Shown here in pieces: positions 1 to 5,038 of a stretch of 5,038 bases of DNA. Made by a program: the position numbers and the translations under genes. Below the pieces are notes generated by a model. It made no database searches, was not told where the DNA came from, and saw only the letters and a list, made by a program, of their open reading frames with translations. Position 1 is the stretch's first letter. Each line of letters starts with the position of its first letter. The stretch comes from Gemmatimonadota bacterium (lineage in GTDB: Bacteria > Gemmatimonadota > Gemmatimonadetes > Longimicrobiales > Longimicrobiaceae): positions 1-5,038 of the forward strand of contig JAHWJV010000284.1 in the NCBI GenBank assembly GCA_019348265.1. Direction: 5' to 3'.

Positions 1-1
1 T

Positions 2-169
2 GACTGGCGCACCGGCGACCAGCGCTATTACGTCTCGGACACCCGCGCCTTCCAGGAAGCGACCGGCTGGCGTCCGCGCGTGAACGCACGCCAGGGCATC
101 GCCCGCCTGCACGAGTGGCTGGAGGCGAGGCAGCGCAGCCAGGAGCCCAGCACATGCGCGCCTGCGTGA
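2..169 (+). CDS. NAD-dependent nucleotide-sugar epimerase, C-terminal end only (CDP-paratose 2-epimerase-like)
   Basis: Only the last 55 codons are present; the gene runs off the left edge and ends at TGA 167-169. The fragment has the C-terminal signature of extended short-chain dehydrogenase/reductase sugar epimerases: DWRTGDQRYYVSD, then a helix, then ATGWRPRV, then a helix ending in LHEWLEA. In CDP-paratose 2-epimerases and related enzymes this part (D-W-R-x-G-D-Q, V-S-D, G-W-x-P) completes the sugar-nucleotide site and the family ends soon afterwards, so this is a normal C-terminus. The family interconverts NDP-sugars in the cytoplasm for surface polysaccharide. The catalytic Tyr-x3-Lys and Rossmann motif lie outside the window, so the exact substrate is open. 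The stop overlaps the next start by 16 bases, suggesting one operon for deoxysugar or glycan synthesis. This gene belongs to the locus left of the suspected junction at 211-234. Confidence 0.75.
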   Translation, partial: DWRTGDQRYYVSDTRAFQEATGWRPRVNARQGIARLHEWLEARQRSQEPSTCAPA

Positions 170-1149
170 TCGAGGCCCCGGGCCGCGCCAGTCTGCAAGC
201 CCTGGACCTGCCCGAGCCCGGGCCAGGGGAGGTGGAAGCCGTAGCAGCGGGTGCGCTCGGCCGCCGCCCTGGCGAAGACCACCTTGCGGGTGCGGACCGC
301 TAGCTCGGGATCATGGTCGAACTCGATCGTCCAGGAGGGATCGTGGAACATGAACCCGTGGTGGTGCGCGAGGTCCATCAGGTGCAGCAGCGACTCGCGC
401 CCCGAGCGGATGCGGAAGATGGCGTGTCCGGCGGTGTGGCCGGGGGCAGCTTCGACAGTGACGGCCCCGCCGAACAGTGATGCGCCATCCCTCACCGGCT
501 GATAGACCGGCTTCAATACCTCGAACTCCGCCCGCACCTGCCGGATCATCCCCGGCAGCGGACCCTTCGCTCGCTTCGATCTCGCGAAGTCCGGCTCCTT
601 GTCGTGCCAGAAGGCGTACTCCTCCGGAAGCGCGTGGAAGGCCGCGTTGGGGAAGGTCGGCCGGCCTTCGCGGACGAATCCTCCGAGGTGGTCCGCGTGG
701 GCGTGGCTCAGGAACGCCGCCGTCACCTCCTCCGGCGAGATCCCGATCTGACGAAGGCCCTCCTCCACGAACCACCCCAGCTCCGCGCTCGGGCGGGGTC
801 CGAAGCCGGCGTCGAAGAGCACGACCTCTGACCCGATCCGGATCACGAGCACGTTGATGTACATGGTCATCCGGTCGAGAGGCTCCCCGCGCGACTCCAG
901 CCACTCCCGCATCGCACCGCGCCCCTCCTCCGGCCACATCAGCCCGAGCGGCTCACGGAAGGTCATGTACCCGTCGCTGATCGACCAAGCGTCGATCTCG
1001 CCGATCCGGAAGTGATAGACGAAGGGGTTGCGGCCCTGCTCCGAGCCCGCCTGCGCATCCCCCCGCCCCGCCAGAGCGAGACCTCCGACCGAGGCGAGCG
1101 CCCCGCCGAGAAACGCCCGGCGTCCGAGTCCCGCGGTTGATTCGTTCAT
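28..1149 (-). CDS. Tat-exported metallo-beta-lactamase-fold hydrolase, C-terminus replaced at the junction
   Basis: The start ATG at 1149 overlaps the upstream stop as ATGA (1146-1149), with a purine-rich GGGAGAGGAAG just before it. The N-terminus is a twin-arginine signal: G-R-R-A-F-L-G at 9-15, a hydrophobic stretch, and likely cleavage after AQA near residue 34. The metal site is complete: H149-x-H151-x-D153-H154 in SHAHADH, H238 in APGHTAGH, D259 in LMDLAHH, and H306 in YGFHLPWPGLG. This set, with the Tat signal and the late H-L-P-W-P-G-L-G, places it near methyl parathion hydrolase and AHL-lactonase-like di-zinc hydrolases; the substrate cannot be named. Relatives continue with G-H-V and roughly 15-20 residues. 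Here G313 (base 211) is followed by about 60 residues unlike the family, ending at a stop at 28-30, which I read as antisense translation of the epimerase and dehydrogenase genes. The true part is therefore about 211-1149. It is probably co-translated with the PQQ dehydrogenase gene upstream. Confidence 0.85.
   Translation of the reverse strand: MNESTAGLGRRAFLGGALASVGGLALAGRGDAQAGSEQGRNPFVYHFRIGEIDAWSISDGYMTFREPLGLMWPEEGRGAMREWLESRGEPLDRMTMYINVLVIRIGSEVVLFDAGFGPRPSAELGWFVEEGLRQIGISPEEVTAAFLSHAHADHLGGFVREGRPTFPNAAFHALPEEYAFWHDKEPDFARSKRAKGPLPGMIRQVRAEFEVLKPVYQPVRDGASLFGGAVTVEAAPGHTAGHAIFRIRSGRESLLHLMDLAHHHGFMFHDPSWTIEFDHDPELAVRTRKVVFARAAAERTRCYGFHLPWPGLGQVQGLQTGAARGLDHAGAHVLGSWLRCLASSHSCRRAMPWRAFTRGRQPVASWKARVSET
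154..303 (+). pseudogene. Medium-chain (zinc-type) alcohol dehydrogenase, N-terminal fragment cut at about 234
   Basis: The start ATG at 154 has a good ribosome binding site, AGGAG at 141-145, eight bases upstream, and overlaps the end of the epimerase gene. The first 27 residues, beginning MRACVIEAPG and running through LPEPGPGEV, match the usual N-terminus of zinc-binding medium-chain dehydrogenases, in which P-x-P-G-P-G-E-V is normally followed by a V-R-V strand and the zinc-ligand Cys (C-G-T-D). Here the reading loses all resemblance after V27 (base 234) and stops at TAG 301-303. Bases 235-303 are better explained as the opposite-strand metallo-hydrolase. The family's usual length is about 340 residues, so more than 90 percent is missing. 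The sharp end of homology within sequence shared with the facing gene points to a chimeric join or a rearrangement rather than gradual decay. Its role was probably oxidoreduction linked to the sugar-nucleotide operon; the substrate is unknown. Confidence 0.6.
211..234. other. Probable chimeric junction between two unrelated loci
   Basis: These 24 bases read sensibly in both directions. On the plus strand they encode PEPGPGEV of the alcohol dehydrogenase N-terminus. On the minus strand they encode HLPWPGLG, the conserved C-terminal metal-site segment of the metallo-hydrolase. To the left only the plus-strand genes make sense; to the right only the minus-strand gene does. The segment contains the palindrome GCCCGGGC at 216-223. 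This arrangement is typical of joins made through short shared sequence: an assembly error, an amplification chimera, or a true microhomology-mediated inversion or deletion. The sequence alone cannot separate these. Confidence 0.6.
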
Positions 1150-3686
1150 CTTCCTCTCCCGTTGAACTGGAGCCAGTCTAGCGACGCCACCACGCGCTCG
1201 CTCGGGCCGCGAACGATCAAGAAGAGCGTATGGGTGATACCGGGGTCGATCACCGGCGTCGTGATATCGATCCAGCCCTGCGGAGCTTGATCGAGGCCGT
1301 CCGGGGGAGTCGCCGGCGCGACTGCCGGGTCGTTTCGCTCTTTCGCGGACGCGACGACAGAATCAGTGATCTCGACCGCGCCCAGCAGTCGGCCCTCGGG
1401 AGAACCCTGCCGGACCTCGATAGTTCCGACGGTATCCGGCCTCAGGCGGAAGGTCATCGACTCGACGTTCCTCAGGTTCAGCGGCCCGTACGAGAGCGCC
1501 GCGCCACCTTTCGCCTCGAGAACGACCCGAAGCTCCTTGCCGGTGTGCCGCTCGCCGAGCGTCCTCCTCCGCGCGCCCTCGCTGGACGTGGTGAACTCCG
1601 CCTGCTTGCGTCGGGGCTGGAGGATGAGCCGCTCGCGTCCAACCACCGGGCCCACTCCCTGCGCGCCGCGGTCCCTGTACCGCGCCTCCAGGATCAGGAG
1701 TTGATCGGTCTTGTGATCGTACGGATCCGGATGAGCGGGGGTGATGGTACCGCTGTTCCCCCGAGCGGTCTGAAGCTCCAGCAGGTGCGTGTCGCGGCCG
1801 AGGTACGCGTCCACGACGACCTCCCGACCTTCCACCTCACCCTCCTCGGCGTCTCGGACCAGCACCCGGAAGGGGACGGGCTCGCCGAAGTCGAAGACTC
1901 CCCCCTGAACGGGCGAGAGGAAGGTCACCTCCGGGCGCGCGTTCCCGACGGCAACCTCCACCTTTCTGGTCGCCGACATCCCCTGGCCATCGGTGACCGT
2001 CAGGCGAGCCATATAGTGGCCCGGCGCGGGGTACCGGTAGCTGCCTTCGGCGCGATCGGAATCGACGCGCCCGTCACCGTCCAGATCCCAGGCGTAGGTC
2101 AGCGGAACACCCGGCGAACGGCCGCGGGACCCCGACGCCGAGAGGTGGACAGAGAGTGACTCCGCGCCCCCTGCGGGGGCGATCTCCGCGAAGGCCACCG
2201 GCGGGCGGCGGGGTGAGCCGTAGTAGTCTAGCCGGACGATCCGGGCGTTCGCGTTCCCACCCCAGAACTCGTCCCCCCACTCGACGACGTACAGCCTCCC
2301 ATCGGGTCCAAGCTCCATCTCCATCGGGCGAACGAAGGGGATCTCCGAGAAGAGCCGTTCGATCCTCTGAACCGCACCGCGCTCGTCCAGCTTCACCCCC
2401 TGGATCCAGTTTCGCCCCCAGTCGTAGATGAGGAAGGTGCCATCGAAGTATTCCGGGAGTCCTCGCGGGTGTACGCTCCCGGGATCGTAGCGGTAGACGG
2501 GTCCGGCCATTGCCGCCCGGCCGCCGAGGCCTAGCCCGGGGAACTCTTCTGATCTGCCGTATGGATACCAGATGAGCGCGGGCTGCGCCGGTGGGAGGAT
2601 GCGGGCGCCGGTGTTGTTGGGCGAGGCGTTGACCGGCGCGCCCGGGTCGAACCGCACCCCGGACTGACTCGCGGCGAAGTCGTAGTCGTGGTACGCCTGG
2701 TTGTTGCCGACGAAGTAGGGCCAGCCGAAGTTTCCCGCCCGGTCCGTCCGGTTGAACTCGTCGTAACCCGCGGGCCCCCGGTCCTGCGCGGGTGAGGCCG
2801 CGTCGGGTCCCACCTCGCCCCAGTACAGCCAGCCCGTCCGGCGGTCGATGGAGATCCGGTAAGGGTTCCGGTGCCCCATCGTGTAGATCTCGGCTCGGCC
2901 TCCGCGACCGCCCGGAAAGAGGTTCCCCTCGGGGATGCGATACGTCCCATCCGCGAGCGGACGGATGCGCAGGATCTTGCCTCGCAGATCGCTCGTGTTC
3001 GCTGAGGTACGCTGCGCGTCCCACGCCTCGCGGCCCGGGCGCTCGTCGATGGGCGCGAAGCCGTCGGACTGGTGGGGGTTCGTGTTGTCGCCCGTGCCGA
3101 TATAGAGGTTACCGGCCGGGTCGAACGCCAGGGAGCCCCCGCGATGGCAGCACCACTCCGGTTGGGTCGGCACCTCCAGCATGACCCTCTCGCTCGCAGG
3201 GTCGATGCGGTTTCCGGCGACCGTGAAGCGCGACAGCACGTTCTTCGGCTCCGGCAAGGCCGGAGTGTAGTAGAGGTAGACCCACCCGTTCCGCTCGAAG
3301 CTCGGATCGAAGGCGATACCGAGCATGCCGTCCTCGAGGCGCGTGGCCACCGGGACGACGCCGGCCATCGCCGTCGTCTCCGTGTCCGGATCCCACACCC
3401 GTACGGCACCGCCGCGCTCGATGAAGAAGACCCGGTTGTCCGGCGCGATCGCCAGCTCCACCGGGTCCGTCACGTCCTCCACGAGCACGACCTTCTCGAA
3501 GCTCTCGCTACGGGTGGCTGCGTGGGGGCTGTCGTCCGTCACCTGACTCGCAGCCGGCCCACCCCCGCTCACGAGCAGCCCCACGCCCGCGAGCAGCCCC
3601 ACGCGCGAGAGCAGCCCCACGCGCGAGAGCAGCCCCACGCGCGAGAGCAGCAATGTAGGCAGCGGGCTAACGACCGATGTTCTCAT
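1146..3686 (-). CDS. Exported PQQ-dependent sugar dehydrogenase-like protein with PKD, Ig-like and CBM6-like domains
   Basis: From ATG 3686 the protein has 846 residues. Residues 1-48 form a Sec-type signal built of repeated SRVGLL, with likely cleavage near PAAS/Q. Residues 62-490 are a glucose/sorbosone dehydrogenase beta-propeller. H181 in EWCCHRGGSLAF and R273-N274 in MGHRNPYRI match the catalytic His and PQQ-binding Arg-Asn of soluble aldose dehydrogenase; EVGPD (291-295) and YDEFNRTDRAGNFGWPY (308-324) are family hallmarks. Residues 495-580 are a PKD domain with a Ca-binding-like DLDGDGRVDSD (534-544). Residues 583-690 are an Ig-like domain, and 693-846 a CBM6-like sandwich ending VVASLDWLQF. 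The expected role is oxidation of a sugar, perhaps bound to polysaccharide, in the periplasm or at the surface. Many relatives carry a c-type haem domain or ThuA domain; here there is no CxxCH, so the electron acceptor is unclear. The frame is open up to an ATG at 3884, but those 66 residues look non-coding and cover the likely promoter. The ribosome binding site at 3686 is weak. Confidence 0.88.
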   Translation of the reverse strand: MRTSVVSPLPTLLLSRVGLLSRVGLLSRVGLLAGVGLLVSGGGPAASQVTDDSPHAATRSESFEKVVLVEDVTDPVELAIAPDNRVFFIERGGAVRVWDPDTETTAMAGVVPVATRLEDGMLGIAFDPSFERNGWVYLYYTPALPEPKNVLSRFTVAGNRIDPASERVMLEVPTQPEWCCHRGGSLAFDPAGNLYIGTGDNTNPHQSDGFAPIDERPGREAWDAQRTSANTSDLRGKILRIRPLADGTYRIPEGNLFPGGRGGRAEIYTMGHRNPYRISIDRRTGWLYWGEVGPDAASPAQDRGPAGYDEFNRTDRAGNFGWPYFVGNNQAYHDYDFAASQSGVRFDPGAPVNASPNNTGARILPPAQPALIWYPYGRSEEFPGLGLGGRAAMAGPVYRYDPGSVHPRGLPEYFDGTFLIYDWGRNWIQGVKLDERGAVQRIERLFSEIPFVRPMEMELGPDGRLYVVEWGDEFWGGNANARIVRLDYYGSPRRPPVAFAEIAPAGGAESLSVHLSASGSRGRSPGVPLTYAWDLDGDGRVDSDRAEGSYRYPAPGHYMARLTVTDGQGMSATRKVEVAVGNARPEVTFLSPVQGGVFDFGEPVPFRVLVRDAEEGEVEGREVVVDAYLGRDTHLLELQTARGNSGTITPAHPDPYDHKTDQLLILEARYRDRGAQGVGPVVGRERLILQPRRKQAEFTTSSEGARRRTLGERHTGKELRVVLEAKGGAALSYGPLNLRNVESMTFRLRPDTVGTIEVRQGSPEGRLLGAVEITDSVVASAKERNDPAVAPATPPDGLDQAPQGWIDITTPVIDPGITHTLFLIVRGPSERVVASLDWLQFNGRGR
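3573..3650 (-). repeat. In-frame 18-base tandem repeat within the signal-peptide coding region
   Basis: On the minus strand there are three identical 18-base units, CTGCTCTCGCGCGTGGGG, then a fourth unit with two substitutions (CTGCTCGCGGGCGTGGGG) and a final CTGCTC, 78 bases in all. Each unit encodes Leu-Leu-Ser-Arg-Val-Gly; the diverged unit gives Leu-Leu-Ala-Gly-Val-Gly. The unit is six codons, so slippage would change signal-peptide length without breaking the frame. Perfect identity of three copies suggests recent expansion, or an assembly collapse or expansion. Confidence 0.92.
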
Positions 3687-3773
3687 CTCGTGAGCTCGTG
3701 CGAAGGGTCTACCCAGGGGATACTGGAGGATGGTCTCGAAGGTGCTCCCCGCGGGCGCGGCATGTACACCGTG

Positions 3774-3803
3774 ATGATAACCGTGCGGCCTACCATTGGT
3801 AAA
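3774..3803 (-). promoter_or_regulatory. Candidate sigma-70-type promoter for the PQQ dehydrogenase and hydrolase pair
   Basis: Reading the minus strand, TTTACC (3798-3803) lies 18 bases before TATCAT (3774-3779). These differ from the TTGACA and TATAAT consensus at two positions and one position. Transcription would start near 3767, leaving a leader of about 80 bases before ATG 3686, which fits the chosen start and argues against a start at 3884. The stretch is distinctly less GC-rich than its surroundings. The assignment rests on pattern matching alone, and the consensus may not hold in this lineage. Confidence 0.4.
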
Positions 3804-3810
3804 CCAGGTA
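3791..3810. promoter_or_regulatory. Overlapping palindromes, candidate operator
   Basis: Two palindromes overlap: TACCATTGGTA (3791-3801, one central base) and TGGTAAACCA (3797-3806, two central bases). A further GGTA at 3807-3810 pairs with TACC at 3791-3794. The second palindrome overlaps the proposed -35 element. The TGGT-NN-ACCA form resembles sites of GntR/FadR-family regulators of sugar-acid use such as UxuR/ExuR. This is resemblance only; no regulator gene is in the window. Confidence 0.4.
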
Positions 3811-3861
3811 CACCGTGCCGGCTTTCGCCGCGGACGACCCGACCCGTTGGGACGCCTTCGT

Positions 3862-3880
3862 GCGCAGCATGAAGCTGCGC
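3862..3880 (-). terminator. Hairpin after asd, possible terminator without a U-tract
   Basis: GCGCAGC (3862-3868) and GCTGCGC (3874-3880) form a perfect 7-base stem with a 5-base loop, starting 8 bases after the asd stop codon. There is no T-run on the minus strand beyond the stem (ACGAAGGCG follows), so it is not a classical intrinsic terminator. It could act as a 3' stabilising hairpin or a weak terminator, separating asd from the downstream promoter. Confidence 0.45.
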
Positions 3881-3888
3881 TCACCTGC

Positions 3889-4866
<978 letters not shown>

Positions 4867-4904
4867 GGCTCGCTCTCTTCTCATGAGTTGTTCTACCAAA
4901 CGAA

Positions 4905-4933
4905 GCGGCCCCCCGATGCTTCCGAGAGGCCGC
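4905..4933 (-). terminator. Possible terminator of an upstream minus-strand gene
   Basis: GCGGCC (4905-4910) pairs with GGCCGC (4928-4933) across a 17-base loop. On the minus strand the stem is followed by TTCGTTTGGT, a weakly T-rich tail. It lies between the stop at 4961 and asd, so it could end an upstream minus-strand gene. The long loop and short stem keep confidence low. Confidence 0.25.
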
Positions 4934-4937
4934 GCGT

Positions 4938-5038
4938 ATGAACCGGGTCGAGTCTTTCGACTACAGCCGCGAGCGCGCCGCCCCTCCAGGGAGGCCCTTG
5001 GTCTTCGTGAACTTCTTGGTGACCAGGGTCATCAGTCG
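4938..5038 (+). CDS. Alternative reading: N-terminus of a divergent unrecognised gene
   Basis: ATG at 4938 opens a frame to the right edge, beginning MNRVESFDYSRERAA and continuing with a hydrophobic PLVFVNFLV stretch. GAGAGG at 4924-4929 is a plausible ribosome binding site eight bases upstream. If real, it would be divergent from asd, with about 70 bases between the two starts. No family is recognised. It conflicts with the minus-strand fragment over the same bases; at most one is likely to be a gene. Confidence 0.22.
   Translation, partial: MNRVESFDYSRERAAPPGRPLVFVNFLVTRVIS
4961..5038 (-). CDS. Possible C-terminal end of an unrecognised protein (25 codons)
   Basis: The frame is open from the right edge to TAG at 4961-4963. 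It reads RLMTLVTKKFTKTKG followed by a short Gly/Ala/Arg tail. The codons are strongly GC3-biased (22 of 25 end in G or C) and lysine is always AAG, as in a real gene of this genome. I do not recognise a family. A possible terminator hairpin follows at 4905-4933, which favours this reading. The facing plus-strand frame shares the same third positions, so codon bias cannot decide between them. Confidence 0.3.
   Translation of the reverse strand, partial: RLMTLVTKKFTKTKGLPGGAARSRL

Larger units (their letters stand above)
3764..3817. repeat. 10-base direct repeat GTACACCGTG flanking the candidate promoter
   Basis: GTACACCGTG occurs at 3764-3773 and again at 3808-3817, 44 bases apart, or about four helical turns. 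A third partial copy, ACCGTG, is at 3780-3785. One full copy lies at the expected transcription start and the other just upstream of the -35 element, a layout that would suit paired binding of a regulator. Chance occurrence is not excluded for a 10-base match. Confidence 0.35.

Noticed and set aside
477..857. Plus- and minus-strand frames overlapping the metallo-hydrolase
   Set aside because: The hydrolase frame carries the Tat signal and full metal-binding set; the others are Arg/Pro-rich shadows.
1230..2159. 309-codon plus-strand open frame opposite the PQQ dehydrogenase
   Set aside because: It is an antisense shadow of a clearly recognisable GC-rich gene; the translation is Arg/Pro/Leu-rich with no family motif.
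2074..3409. Overlapping minus-strand frames of about 290-316 codons inside the PQQ dehydrogenase
   Set aside because: They are out-of-frame readings of the same gene with low-complexity Arg/Pro/Ser/Thr composition; the in-frame product has all the family motifs.
3072..3872. Plus-strand open frame containing a repeated EQPHAR peptide
   Set aside because: The peptide repeat is only the reverse-strand reading of the 18-base repeat that encodes the signal peptide, and the rest of the frame has no recognisable features.
3687..3884. N-terminal extension of the PQQ dehydrogenase to an ATG at 3884
   Set aside because: The extra 66 residues resemble no domain, would place the signal peptide internally, and cover the palindromic promoter-like region and part of the hairpin after asd.

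Overview
The window is GC-rich bacterial DNA with tightly packed genes, very high GC at third codon positions, and long spurious open frames on the opposite strand. The lineage cannot be fixed from the sequence. The exported PQQ-type sugar dehydrogenase with accessory domains, together with the base composition, would suit a soil or sediment bacterium such as a Gemmatimonadota or Acidobacteriota member, but this is a weak inference. It looks like a metagenome or draft contig, because its left end appears to join two unrelated loci.

Layout, left to right. Bases 1 to about 234 hold plus-strand genes: the last 55 codons of an NAD-dependent nucleotide-sugar epimerase resembling CDP-paratose 2-epimerase, overlapping the first 27 recognisable codons of a medium-chain, zinc-type alcohol dehydrogenase. 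The dehydrogenase stops making sense inside 211-234. Exactly there, on the opposite strand, a Tat-exported metallo-beta-lactamase-fold hydrolase loses its C-terminus. The 24 bases fit both families, so this is a junction by shared sequence, either artefactual or a real rearrangement.

The rest reads on the minus strand, from right to left. A short, ambiguous coding fragment touches the right edge (4938-5038). It is followed by asd (aspartate-semialdehyde dehydrogenase, 4866 to 3889) with a hairpin just after its stop. A 202-base intergenic region carries a candidate promoter with overlapping palindromes and a flanking direct repeat. Next comes a large exported PQQ-dependent sugar dehydrogenase-like protein (3686 to 1146) with beta-propeller, PKD, Ig-like and CBM6-like domains. 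Its signal peptide is encoded by an 18-base tandem repeat. Its stop overlaps the start of the metallo-hydrolase (1149 leftwards) in an ATGA, so the two are probably translated together.

How the genes may work together: the PQQ protein and the hydrolase are both predicted to act outside the cytoplasm and form a two-gene unit. Soluble PQQ aldose dehydrogenases make lactones, and several relatives of this hydrolase family open lactones, so a periplasmic sugar to lactone to acid sequence is a reasonable hypothesis but is not shown by the sequence. asd belongs to lysine, threonine and methionine synthesis and is probably a separate transcription unit. I see no RNA genes, CRISPR array, insertion sequence or defence system, and no clearly new multi-gene system.
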